Positions 43,077 through 52,868 of a DNA stretch of 64,000 nt are shown one piece after another. Numbering within the stretch: the stretch's first letter is position 1; every line of letters begins with the position of its first letter. This DNA comes from Candidatus Acidiferrales bacterium. GTDB lineage: Bacteria > Acidobacteriota > Terriglobia > Acidiferrales > UBA7541. Made by a program: the position numbers and the translations under genes. The stretch spans positions 1-64,000 of the forward strand of contig JANWJR010000137.1 of NCBI GenBank assembly GCA_025451835.1. The letters run 5' to 3'. The notes under the pieces were generated by a model. The model did not search any database, was not told where the DNA came from, and saw only the letters and a list, made by a program, of their open reading frames with translations.

Positions 43077-43751
43077 ATGGCCACACCTGAAAAAGCGAAT
43101 GTACCGGCGCAGCTTGTGAAGGACCTGCGCGACCGCACTGGCGCGGGCTTCACGGCGTGCCGTGAAGCTCTGCTCGAATCCGCGGGCGATATCGAACAAG
43201 CGATCAACATTCTGAGGAAGAAAGGGCAGGCGGCGGCGGCAAAAAAAGCGCAGCGCGCAACCTCGGAAGGACTGGTCAGCTGCTACATTCACGCCGGAGG
43301 GAAAATCGGTGTGCTCGTGGAAGTGAATTGCGAAAGCGATTTCGTGGCGCGCACGGAGGATTTTCAAAAACTGTGTCACGACGTGGCGATGCACATTGCG
43401 GCGCTGGATCCGCGTTTCCTGCGCCGCGAAGAAGTGACGCAACAGGTGCTCGATCGCGAACGCGAGATTTATAGCGAGCAAGCGAAACAAACCGGCAAAC
43501 CGGAAAACGTGATCGAAAAGATTGTGAATGGCAAGATGGAGAAGTTCTACGAAGAAAACTGCCTTTACGAACAGCACTTCATTAAGGACGAAGGGACGAC
43601 CGTGAAAGAGCTGATCGATCAGGCGATCGCCAAAGTGGGCGAGAATATCACCGTCCGCCGTTTTTCTCGGTTTAAGGTCGGAGAGATGGACGGCATCGCG
43701 CCCGCTGCCCCTGCTTCGGAAGAGCCGGATGCGGTGGTTCCGGCTACATAG
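43077..43751 (+). CDS. tsf: Elongation factor Ts
   Basis: ATG at 43077; [55 protein letters not shown] and [17 protein letters not shown]. Confidence 0.97.
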   Translation: MATPEKANVPAQLVKDLRDRTGAGFTACREALLESAGDIEQAINILRKKGQAAAAKKAQRATSEGLVSCYIHAGGKIGVLVEVNCESDFVARTEDFQKLCHDVAMHIAALDPRFLRREEVTQQVLDREREIYSEQAKQTGKPENVIEKIVNGKMEKFYEENCLYEQHFIKDEGTTVKELIDQAIAKVGENITVRRFSRFKVGEMDGIAPAAPASEEPDAVVPAT

Positions 43752-43893
43752 CTAGAGGTTGGAATTTTTCGGGGCGCATGCTGAAGCGCTCGGATACTGG
43801 GAACTTCGCGCATCTCACTGCGCGGCCATCGCGTGAGCTTGCGCGAGTTCTCTGTTAGAATGCCGCCGAGCGTGCAGCTCGCTCAAACACTCC

Positions 43894-44652
43894 ATGATGA
43901 CTTCAGACCCGGCAATAAGAACCAGCGGCACAAACGGAAGTTCGGTCTACCAACGCATCGTTCTAAAATTATCTGGCGAATCACTTTCCGGGCCGCTTGA
44001 ATCAGGCATTCACGCGGAAACCATCCAGGGTATCGCCCAGGAAGTAAAAGGTGTGAACGATCTGGGCGTGCAAGTGGCGATCATGGTGGGAGGCGGGAAC
44101 ATTTTTCGCGGGACGCGGCAGAAGCAGCTCGCGATCGACCGTGCGACCGGCGATTACATGGGCATGCTCGCGACGGTAATCAACGGCCTCGCCTTGCAGG
44201 ATGCGCTCGAAAAAGCCGGCTGCCACACGCGCCTTCTGAGCGCGATTGAGATGCATCAGGTGGCGGAGCCGTTTATTCGGCGCCGCGCCACGCGGCATCT
44301 CGAAAAGCAGCGTGTGGTGATCTTTGCAGCCGGCACGGGCAACCCTTATTTTTCGACCGACACAGCGGCAGCGCTGCGCGCCATGGAAATCAAGGCGCAA
44401 GTGATTCTGAAGGCAACGCGGGTGGATGGCGTGTACGATGCGGACCCGGAAAAGGTGTCAAGCGCCAAGCGCTTCGACACGATTACATATCTGGACGTCC
44501 TGCAAAAGGGCCTTGCAGTGATGGATTCGACGGCTATCTCGCTCTGCATGGACAACAAAATGCCGATCATCGTATTCAACATGAATGTGCCGGGCAACCT
44601 GAAGCGCGTGCTGCTGGGCGAGCGAGTCGGCTCGACCGTCAGCGCCGCGTAA
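43894..44652 (+). CDS. pyrH: Uridylate kinase
   Basis: 252 aa; [13 protein letters not shown]...[19 protein letters not shown]...[20 protein letters not shown]...[21 protein letters not shown]. Confidence 0.97.
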   Translation: MMTSDPAIRTSGTNGSSVYQRIVLKLSGESLSGPLESGIHAETIQGIAQEVKGVNDLGVQVAIMVGGGNIFRGTRQKQLAIDRATGDYMGMLATVINGLALQDALEKAGCHTRLLSAIEMHQVAEPFIRRRATRHLEKQRVVIFAAGTGNPYFSTDTAAALRAMEIKAQVILKATRVDGVYDADPEKVSSAKRFDTITYLDVLQKGLAVMDSTAISLCMDNKMPIIVFNMNVPGNLKRVLLGERVGSTVSAA

Positions 44653-44678
44653 AGCGAATTAGTGGAGGCAATGCTTCG

Positions 44679-45254
44679 ATGACTGCTATCGCGAACAGCA
44701 AAGACGCGCTGCTACAGGCCAAAACGCGCATGGAAAAGGCCGTGGAGGATTTTCGAAAGGAACTTTCCGGTGTGCGAACCGGTCGCGCAAACGTGTCGTT
44801 GCTCGATCACATTCGCGTGGACTATCACGGGACGGAGATGCCGATCAACCAACTCGGGACGCTCACGGTGCCCGAGGCGACCATGATTGTGATTTCTCCG
44901 TGGGACCCAGGCGCGGTGCCCCCAATCGACAAGGCGATCCGAACATCCGACCTCGGACTGAATCCGACGAACGATGGGAAGGTGGTTCGCATCCCGATTC
45001 CGGCGCTCACGGAAGACCGGCGGAAGGACCTGGTGAAACACATTCACAAGGTGCTGGAAAATCATCGCACGGCAGTCCGCAATATCCGCCGAGACATCAA
45101 AGAAGCCGTCGAGAAACTAGAAAAAGACAAGAAAATGAGCGAAGACGAGAAGAAACGTTCTCTTGATGAACTCGAAAAACTGACGCACTCGGAAACGAAA
45201 AAGATCGAAGATCTGTCTGCCGCTAAAGAAAAGGAAGTCCTCGAACTAAAGTGA
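44679..45254 (+). CDS. frr: Ribosome recycling factor
   Basis: 191 aa; FRKELSGVRTGRANVSLLDHIRVDYHGTEMPINQLGTLTVPEATMIVISPWD. Confidence 0.97.
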   Translation: MTAIANSKDALLQAKTRMEKAVEDFRKELSGVRTGRANVSLLDHIRVDYHGTEMPINQLGTLTVPEATMIVISPWDPGAVPPIDKAIRTSDLGLNPTNDGKVVRIPIPALTEDRRKDLVKHIHKVLENHRTAVRNIRRDIKEAVEKLEKDKKMSEDEKKRSLDELEKLTHSETKKIEDLSAAKEKEVLELK

Positions 45255-45410
45255 TGATCCGTCCGCGGTTGTTATCCTGAGAAGTGCGCATTTGGCGCAT
45301 CGAAGGATTGCCCCGTTGCTTTTGGTCCAATCGGCCAAATCGTGTTTTGATTTCTCGTTAGTAGACCGGCCAGCGTCACAGAATGACCATCCGGCCTGAA
45401 AATTTACGCG

Positions 45411-48400
45411 TTAGTTCGCCCCGCGGACGTCTTCCGGAAGAGCGAGGACGAAGGTACACGTGTCTGCGCCGGTTGAACACGACAGGGTACCGCGACGGAC
45501 AATTGCTGCAGGCGAGATATCTGGGAAAACCGCCCCGTATTCAAGTAACCGAAGCCGATGGGCGAACGGCCGCAATTTCGGGCTTCCGCTCAGGAAGCGC
45601 ACGGCATCGACCTTCGTGTTTGCTCCGCCCGGCGAGAATAGAAGCGCGAAATCCGCTTCGGCATTTTCGTTCAATAGCGGGCCGGCCTTGATTGTGCGCA
45701 ATTCGCGCAACTTGGGACGAACTCTCGCCACAAGCGCGTCGATCTGCTTATCGTTCGGATGGATTCCCAAAATCGACGCAAGGCGCCGGCGCGCATCCGA
45801 ATTTGTTTCGAACGCGGCGACTGCAAGGGCGTACGCATGGATCGCGTCATCCGTCTTCGCTCGCTTTTCGTAAATTTGCCCCAAGTGGTCCGCGGCATCA
45901 CCGCTTTCATCAAGCAACCACGCCGAACGTACATATCGTTCCGCACGATCGAGGTCGCCGTTCTGGAAATAGGCCCAACCGAGCGCGTCCCAATAGGTTC
46001 CAAGGTGCGCGACTTCGGCGAAATCAGCGGGCGTCACGCGAGAGAGATCCACTTCATGCAGCTTTTTCGACGTTGCATCGACGGCGGACTGTGCGTATTC
46101 CATCGCTTTGTCCAGACCCAAGCGATCGCTGCTGAGGTCGCGCGCAACAGCATTCCACACCGCAGGCGACCGAGACATCTCCGCGCTTTTCTCGAATGCC
46201 GAAAGCGCTTTGTCACCTTGGCCGTCTCCAAAGTACGCTTGCCCCAGGCTGATTTGCAAAGCGGCGTTATCGGGAGAAAGAATCGTGGCCTTGTCGAGCT
46301 CGGGAATGGCCTCCGCATACCTGTGCTGCTCAAGCAGGATGTCGCCGAGCGCGGCGTGCGCGACGGTATCCAGCGGGTTGAGTTCGATTTGTGCGCGGAA
46401 TGCGGAGGCGGCTTCATCGCTCTTGTGCCGCTCTTGAAGGGCAGCGCCGAGATAATTGTGAACCTGCGCATCGTGCGGGTTCACGTCGATTTGTTTGCGG
46501 AACGCGCGCGTAGCTTCTTCCGGTTTCCCGGCGCGAAAGTAGGAGAGCCCTAGATCTTTCCAGGCTTCATCGTGCTTGGGATCGAGGTTCACGGCGCGTT
46601 CGAGCAGCAAAATCGCAGAGCGAAGGTTGCCGGCATTCATCGCTGCGGCTCCCGATTCGAACAACTCGCCGGCTTGGGCGGATGCGGGGACCATGAGAGC
46701 GCCATTTGCCGCGTTCTGGGCGATGAGTGGTTGCGATTCATCGGATTCAACCGCGGCAGTGAATGCGAGATAGTCATTCGTTCGATCCACGGGAAGTTCG
46801 CGCATTTTAAAATTCAACGTGCGTTCTGCGGTGAGGGTGTGATTCTCGAAGCGATATCTCGACTGGAAATCGGCGAAGTCGCGCTGGATGGCCGTTCCCA
46901 CGGGCGGCTGGACCGCGAAAGCCGCAGGCAGAACAAGCTTCAGGCTGACGTTCACATCGAGCGGGCTTCCGAGGTGAATCGGGGCCGCATTATCGGCGCC
47001 GATTTGCGGCAGCCCGATGGTCAGCAGAGGCAGCGCAACTTTCGATTTCTTCGCCGACCAATCGAGAAAATTCAGTTGCGAGTACTCGATATTGAGTTCG
47101 AACGGAGCTCTTGTATCCGTAGGATCGCCCGGTTTCACGGATGCCACTTCGCCCTTGATTCCGTCCAGCGAAAGAAGAGTCTGGCCGAGTTGCTTCCACT
47201 CAGACTGCGGCGCCTGTTGAAAAGCCAGACGAAGCGCGAACCCGTTGTCCCCACGGAGAAAATAGCGAAGATTCGCGGTAAGCTTGCCGAGGTCGCTCAC
47301 CTGGCCCTCGATTTCGACCCGTTGAGTCGACAGAAACGGAGGGTCCGCGGGAGTCTTTACGATTTGCTCCGAGCCGTCGGGCGCAATCAACAAGGCCTGT
47401 CGATTGCGCAAGGAGCCGGCGAGGAATTGAAAAGGCGCGACTCCCGTTGTCGAGTCCATCCAGATGAATTCTCCGGCGTTGCGGACAGCCGTGATAACGT
47501 GACCGAATTGTGCTGGTGATGGAAGCGTGCGGTCCAGGCTCTGCAACGATGGAACCAAAACGGTATCAGAAGGAATGCCGGCCGACTCGAGCATCGCTGC
47601 GAAGAGAGTTTGCTTGTCTTTGCCGTCGCCATACTGGTTTTTAAGAACTTCAGCGGCCGGATGCGGCTGGTAACCAGCAACGCCGAACGGAAGGCTGACG
47701 AAACGGATGTTTTTTGCGACGTAATCGTAGAGAGCGCGAACTCTGTCGATCTTGCTGGAGCGGCTTGCAATTAATTCTTGCGTCTTGGCGCGAATCTCGG
47801 CATCCGGTTCGATGCGGCTCTTTTCTAAGCTAGCGTACCAGTGAGACATCGCGTTCCAGCTCGCAAACGTAGTGACCTGAACTGACGGAGCCTTGCTCTC
47901 GGCTTCTTCGGGTTTCTCTTGCGAAGCCTCTTCGTGTAGATGTGCGAGGTTCGCGTGTTTCCAGCGGTAGATCGTCCGGCCATTGGCCTCAGTCTTCTCG
48001 TACGCGAAATCTGGAGATTCGAGCATCACAGTGCGGCCTTGAGGCAGGTCGATATAGAGGCGTTCATCGAGGACGATCGCGTCACTGATAAAAGTCTGCT
48101 CGTACCAGAATTCATTGGGTGCGAACGGCGTCGAAATGAGTACTGTAATGTCGTATTCGAGAGTGTCGCCTGGCTGAAGTCCAGGCGCGACAACGTGTTT
48201 TTCTTTGTAATTTGAGTAAGCCGGAGCGTCGCGAACGGACGGTGGCGTAACATCTTTTGCGGCCTTGGCGCCGGCGGCGATTACGGTTCCATTTGGTTTG
48301 CGCACGCGAACGAAATGAATATCGACCGATTCGTTTGCGGCATTGTATGCAAAGACCAATTCCTTCAATTGCTGCACGCCTGAATCGTCTTGGACAACAA

Positions 48401-48626
48401 TCCGTGCGGACTGGCTGCGCTCCCCCGTGCCGTCATTCTGAAATCGGACCTGTGTGTAAAACTGCTGGACGACAAAAGGCTCGTGGGAGTAATCGGCCGA
48501 TGAGTTTTTTGACGCGCTGGCGGGCGCTCCCTTTTGCGCTTGTTGAGATACAGCCGGATGCGGTGAGGGCGGCGCCGCCTGCATTAGCCCGAATAGGCAC
48601 AACAACAGAACCGAGAGGTCGCCCAT
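45411..48626 (-). CDS. DUF3857 / transglutaminase-like / TPR protein (copy 2)
   Basis: 1071 aa; same architecture as 27397-30552 (YGDGKDKQTLFAAMLESAGIPSDTVLVPS, TPR repeats, similar C-terminus). Confidence 0.88.
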   Translation of the reverse strand: MGDLSVLLLCLFGLMQAAPPSPHPAVSQQAQKGAPASASKNSSADYSHEPFVVQQFYTQVRFQNDGTGERSQSARIVVQDDSGVQQLKELVFAYNAANESVDIHFVRVRKPNGTVIAAGAKAAKDVTPPSVRDAPAYSNYKEKHVVAPGLQPGDTLEYDITVLISTPFAPNEFWYEQTFISDAIVLDERLYIDLPQGRTVMLESPDFAYEKTEANGRTIYRWKHANLAHLHEEASQEKPEEAESKAPSVQVTTFASWNAMSHWYASLEKSRIEPDAEIRAKTQELIASRSSKIDRVRALYDYVAKNIRFVSLPFGVAGYQPHPAAEVLKNQYGDGKDKQTLFAAMLESAGIPSDTVLVPSLQSLDRTLPSPAQFGHVITAVRNAGEFIWMDSTTGVAPFQFLAGSLRNRQALLIAPDGSEQIVKTPADPPFLSTQRVEIEGQVSDLGKLTANLRYFLRGDNGFALRLAFQQAPQSEWKQLGQTLLSLDGIKGEVASVKPGDPTDTRAPFELNIEYSQLNFLDWSAKKSKVALPLLTIGLPQIGADNAAPIHLGSPLDVNVSLKLVLPAAFAVQPPVGTAIQRDFADFQSRYRFENHTLTAERTLNFKMRELPVDRTNDYLAFTAAVESDESQPLIAQNAANGALMVPASAQAGELFESGAAAMNAGNLRSAILLLERAVNLDPKHDEAWKDLGLSYFRAGKPEEATRAFRKQIDVNPHDAQVHNYLGAALQERHKSDEAASAFRAQIELNPLDTVAHAALGDILLEQHRYAEAIPELDKATILSPDNAALQISLGQAYFGDGQGDKALSAFEKSAEMSRSPAVWNAVARDLSSDRLGLDKAMEYAQSAVDATSKKLHEVDLSRVTPADFAEVAHLGTYWDALGWAYFQNGDLDRAERYVRSAWLLDESGDAADHLGQIYEKRAKTDDAIHAYALAVAAFETNSDARRRLASILGIHPNDKQIDALVARVRPKLRELRTIKAGPLLNENAEADFALLFSPGGANTKVDAVRFLSGSPKLRPFAHRLRLLEYGAVFPDISPAAIVRRGTLSCSTGADTCTFVLALPEDVRGAN

Positions 48627-48854
48627 CCATACTCCTTATGAGAGCGAAACTGCAAGTGTAGGTCTACCAGAGGCGGCGGTAAAGCGCGCAAGAAATAATT
48701 CTCGTATGAGATTTGCACGGCGGTTGCTGCGATTGACTTCGCTCAGGTACTCTCCTAACCTAACTCATTCATCCAGATGGCGTGTGCGTCGCTCGCTGTG
48801 TTCACGATATGATTCGCCGCGAAGTGTTAGTGCGCAAGGGAAATCGGGGGAAGC

Positions 48855-50321
48855 ATGCCGGATATGAAGTTGCCCACGCGGGCCGAGGATTATTCGGAAT
48901 GGTATAACCAGCTCGTCCTGCGGGCGGAACTCGCCGATTACGCGCCAGTGCGCGGCTGCATGATCGTGCGGCCGTACGGCTGGGCGCTGTGGGAGAACAT
49001 CACGGCGGCACTCGACCAGCGTTTCAAGGCGACCGGCCACGTGAACGCCGCATTCCCTCTGCTGATCCCGCGCAGCTTCATAGATAAAGAAAAATCGCAT
49101 GTAGCGGGATTTTCGCCCGAGCTGGCGGTGGTGACGCACGGCGGCGGCGAGGAGCTGGAGGAGCCGTTGGTGATCCGGCCGACGTCGGAGACGATCATCG
49201 GACACGCATACGCGAAATGGATCCAGTCTTACCGTGACTTGCCGGTGCTCATCAATCAATGGAACAGCGTGGTGCGCTGGGAGCTGCGCACGAAACTTTT
49301 CCTTCGCACCCTCGAATTTTTCTGGCAGGAGGGCCACACGGCGCATGCAACTGCCGAAGAAGCGGAATTCGAGACGCGGCAGATGCTCGACATTTACACG
49401 GACTTTGCCGTGCGCGAGGCCGCAATTCCGGTGATTCCAGGGCGCAAGTCGGCGTCGGAGCGATTCGCGGGCGCCGACCAGACCTATTCGATCGAAGCAA
49501 TGATGGGAGACGGCAAAGCTTTGCAGTCGGGTACATCCCACAATCTGGGACAAAATTTCGCCAAGGCCTTCGAGATTCGCTATCTCGATAAAGGCGGTGT
49601 CCTGCAGCATTCCTGGACTACCTCGTGGGGGCTTTCGACGCGCTTCGTCGGCGCGATCATTATGGTGCATGGCGACGACCAAGGGCTGATCATGCCGCCA
49701 CGGCTCGCGCCCTATCAACTCGTGATCGTACCAATTTATAAGACCGATGAAGAGAAGGCTACGGTCATGACGAATGCACGGAAGCTGCGCGTCGAGCTCG
49801 CCGATGCCGGGATTCGCGTGAAGATGGATGAGCGCGAGGGCATGAGTCCGGGCTTCAAGTTCAACGATTGGGAAATGCGCGGCTTGCCGCTGCGGCTCGA
49901 ATTGGGGCCGAAGGACGTCGCCAAAGCATCGGTTGTCCTCGCGCGGCGCGACCGGCCGGGCAAAGAAGGGAAGTCGTTCGTGCCGCAACAGGGAATCGCC
50001 GGCGCTGTGAAGCGAATGCTGGAAGAGATTCAGAAGGCGCTCTACGACCGCGCGCTGGCTTTTCGCGAAGCGCACACCGCCGAGCCCGCCGATTATGCCG
50101 GGTTCAAGACGGCTGTCGAGACAGGATTCGCCCTGGCCTGGTGGTGCGGCAGCGAGAGCTGCGAGGAGAGAATCAAGCAGGAAACGAAGGCGACCATGCG
50201 CTGCATCCCGCTCGATCAGTCACTGGGCGCAGACGGCTCGGCGCAGGCGAACCGTTCGGGCAAGTGCATCTATTGCGACGATCCTGCCAAGGAAAAGGGC
50301 ATTTTCGCTCGCGCGTACTAG
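48855..50321 (+). CDS. proS: Prolyl-tRNA synthetase, archaeal/eukaryotic-type architecture
   Basis: 488 aa; LVIRPTSETIIGHAYAKWIQSYRDLPVLINQWNSVVRWE, GTSHNLGQNFAKAFEIRY, and C-terminal CGSESCEERIKQETKATMRCIP...GKCIYCDDPA zinc-type module. Confidence 0.94.
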   Translation: MPDMKLPTRAEDYSEWYNQLVLRAELADYAPVRGCMIVRPYGWALWENITAALDQRFKATGHVNAAFPLLIPRSFIDKEKSHVAGFSPELAVVTHGGGEELEEPLVIRPTSETIIGHAYAKWIQSYRDLPVLINQWNSVVRWELRTKLFLRTLEFFWQEGHTAHATAEEAEFETRQMLDIYTDFAVREAAIPVIPGRKSASERFAGADQTYSIEAMMGDGKALQSGTSHNLGQNFAKAFEIRYLDKGGVLQHSWTTSWGLSTRFVGAIIMVHGDDQGLIMPPRLAPYQLVIVPIYKTDEEKATVMTNARKLRVELADAGIRVKMDEREGMSPGFKFNDWEMRGLPLRLELGPKDVAKASVVLARRDRPGKEGKSFVPQQGIAGAVKRMLEEIQKALYDRALAFREAHTAEPADYAGFKTAVETGFALAWWCGSESCEERIKQETKATMRCIPLDQSLGADGSAQANRSGKCIYCDDPAKEKGIFARAY

Positions 50322-50498
50322 CTCGGATCGCAGCGGCACGCTACCTCTCTCCAGAGCTAATTTGAAGCCTGCGACAGTCGGCATACACGGATTGCCACGC
50401 GTATCTGCATGATGTGCTGTATCGAACGGTGTGGCGTCATGTGATATTTGAAAGTAGACGGCGGGTGCTCAAAGCAAGACGGCCAAGGTAAAGGAGCC

Positions 50499-50675
50499 AT
50501 GGAAGAGAAAAAACAGGAACTCCACGACATATCGCGCTCTTCAGCGAGTTCATCCACAAACGCGGGGAGTCCCGCGAACGGAACTGGCGGCAACGCGACG
50601 GACGTTGATTTCGATGATTTGCTCCGCCGTGCGCATTTGCTGCTCTCGGCTGGCGGAAGATCCGAAGCCGAATAG
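50499..50675 (+). CDS. Possible small protein (58 aa)
   Basis: AAAGGAG just upstream of ATG at 50499; MEEKKQELHDISRSSASSSTNAGSPANGTGGNATDVDFDDLLRRAHLLLSAGGRSEAE. No homology known to me. Confidence 0.35.
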   Translation: MEEKKQELHDISRSSASSSTNAGSPANGTGGNATDVDFDDLLRRAHLLLSAGGRSEAE

Positions 50676-50874
50676 AGGTAACGATCGGAACTGCCCCGCC
50701 CGCAGGAGTGTCACCCTGTTGCGCTCTTGCCGCGCCGGCGCTGGCGTTCTTGACCTGCGACCCACGGTACCTGACCTCAATCGACAAGAGTTTCAACCTG
50801 CCCGTATCCCCACGCTGTAGCTTACTAACTGGTGGGAGGCGGGGAGCGCGGCCTCCCCGCTGCCTCGGATTTAG

Positions 50875-51510
50875 TCAGTCCTGGGGCTGCTGAGGCGTTT
50901 TCTTCTGGGCGGCAGCCGTCCAAGGGGGAACGACGCCGTTCATGCGCGCGTAAGCGATCGACTGACCGAGATGCTCATGCGCATGGGTGACCAGGAGATA
51001 AACTACGTCGCCGTAGTTGGCATCCGGGCCGAGCTTCTTAAGCGGCTTTGCGAAATCCGCATTTGTCATTCCCTCCACCGCCGCTTCAGCCGACTCAAAC
51101 GACTTGTTCAACTGATTAATGACCTGACTCTTGTCAGTGGTCGATTTTTCGAGGGTCTTCAGGTCCAGCCCCGCAGGAATCGGAGTGCCCATGAAGCCTG
51201 GGATGGCGTAATTGGCTCCCGCTACGTGCAAGAAGACTTCGCTCACCGAGCGCACGCCGTTGCCAGGACGCCAAGTGTATTTCTCTTGCGGGATTGCGTC
51301 GGCAAGATCAACGAATTTTTTCTGCAGGCCTTTCAGGTCGAGCAGCGCCTGAGGCTTCATGTCGTAGCTGGGCGCGGTTTTGTCAGAAGACTGCGCCGAT
51401 TGCGCAGGCGCAGCGGAATCGGCGGACTGCGCAGATGCTTGCGTTGCCCCGAAGGCCATCCACAATAATGCGGCGGCCGTAGCTGAGAGAAAAAGGTTCC
51501 TCATTTCCAT
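50875..51510 (-). CDS. Secreted DinB-superfamily protein
   Basis: Probable start 51510 or 51504; signal peptide MRNLFLSATAAALLWMAFGATQASAQ, DinB-like core with HVAGAN and THAHEHLGQSIAYARMNGVVPPW. Confidence 0.8.
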   Translation of the reverse strand: MEMRNLFLSATAAALLWMAFGATQASAQSADSAAPAQSAQSSDKTAPSYDMKPQALLDLKGLQKKFVDLADAIPQEKYTWRPGNGVRSVSEVFLHVAGANYAIPGFMGTPIPAGLDLKTLEKSTTDKSQVINQLNKSFESAEAAVEGMTNADFAKPLKKLGPDANYGDVVYLLVTHAHEHLGQSIAYARMNGVVPPWTAAAQKKTPQQPQD

Positions 51511-51958
51511 TCTCCTTGAGAGCGAATTTCCGTCTCCTTCTGAACGCCAACTGGTGCAACGTCTCGAACGCGACGCATTGCATGCCGCGTTATCGGCGTT
51601 GCCTGCCTGTTGATTGGCTGCCTGCCCCGGAAATGACACGCGTCTGACGAGCCCTTCACGTGGCCCGTGAGGACGTGCTTTCCCGCTTAGACGGACGCCA
51701 AACGAAAAGGCTTTCCGGGATCGGTGGTTTTTGCGCGGGTGTGGAGCTGCAAATGGACCGCTCGAAATCCGCCTGAAACCGCGCACGGGAGACCGGAGAG
51801 CCGGCCTGATGCGCGGGGTTCAGTTCAGCAACCAGCCCAACAACCTCAGCCCAACAAGAGCCAAATGACTGCCGATAACCCTTTGGGCTCACTCAGAAGC
51901 CGGAGGCCGATTCCGAGCCGCCCTGTGAGCAGAGACGCTGCTATACTGTCGCTCCAAA

Positions 51959-52861
51959 ATGAGCGCATCCGATCCTAACAAAACAGAAACTCCGGCGCCG
52001 AAAGTCCCGGTATGGGGACGCACCGAGCGTAACCGGTTACTCACCTGGCTTGCAATCAGCTTTTTCCTCCCCGTGCCTTTTCTGTTGATATTGCATGCCC
52101 CGTTTAAATCGAATAGCCCCATCTTCACGGTGTGGAGAGAATTACCGGGCAAAGCCGTCGCTGCATTTTTCGTCGTATTTGCGACCTGGCTCGTATCCCG
52201 CATGGAGAAACGCCCCCTCGATGATTACGGCATTCCACCGCGCCAGGCCTTCGGGCGGCGATTTTGGGAGGGCTTCGTCTGGGGCTTCGCTGTGCTGTCA
52301 GCTATTCTGCTCGTTCTTGGGTGGTCCGGTCATTTTCGAATCGACTCCGTAGCTCTCACCGGAGGGAGCGTTTTCCGATACGCTCTTGGCTGGGCCGCCG
52401 TATTTCTTGCTGTGGCGATAAACGAAGAATTTGCCTTTCGCGGCTACATGCTGTTCTCATTCGCGAAACGCATGCGTTTCTGGCCCACCGCGATATTTCT
52501 CTCTCTCCTGTTTGGCGCGGCGCATCTCGGCAATCCGGGAGAAAACGTTCTCGGCATTCTGCATGTTGTCATGATTGGCATGGTTTTCTGCCTGACGATC
52601 CGGCGAACCGGAAACCTGTGGTTCGCGGTCGGCTACCACGCAGCCTGGGACTGGGCGGAAACCTTTTTCTACGGCACGCCCGACAGTGGACTTCTTGGCG
52701 TCGGCCGATTCCTGAACACGTCAGTTCATGGCCCGAATTGGCTCACTGGCGGTTCAGCCGGACCCGAAGGCAGCATCGTCACCCTATTCACCGTGCTTCT
52801 TCTCGCGCTGCTCATTCATTTTCGATTTCCGACGGCTATCTACCCGGATCGTCCCTCCTAG
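51959..52861 (+). CDS. CPBP-family intramembrane metalloprotease
   Basis: 300 aa polytopic; NEEFAFRGYMLFSF, LFGAAHLGNPGENVLGILHV, AVGYHAAWDWAETFFYG. Confidence 0.88.
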   Translation: MSASDPNKTETPAPKVPVWGRTERNRLLTWLAISFFLPVPFLLILHAPFKSNSPIFTVWRELPGKAVAAFFVVFATWLVSRMEKRPLDDYGIPPRQAFGRRFWEGFVWGFAVLSAILLVLGWSGHFRIDSVALTGGSVFRYALGWAAVFLAVAINEEFAFRGYMLFSFAKRMRFWPTAIFLSLLFGAAHLGNPGENVLGILHVVMIGMVFCLTIRRTGNLWFAVGYHAAWDWAETFFYGTPDSGLLGVGRFLNTSVHGPNWLTGGSAGPEGSIVTLFTVLLLALLIHFRFPTAIYPDRPS

Positions 52862-52868
52862 AATTGGC

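Noticed and set aside
46572-47519. 315 aa plus-strand ORF opposite the second DUF3857-TPR gene (similar cases at 29281-30159 and 31985-32869)
   Set aside because: Antisense to strongly supported genes; no protein-like motifs.
48765-50075. 436 aa minus-strand ORF opposite proS
   Set aside because: Antisense shadow of proS; a long open frame is expected in high-GC DNA.
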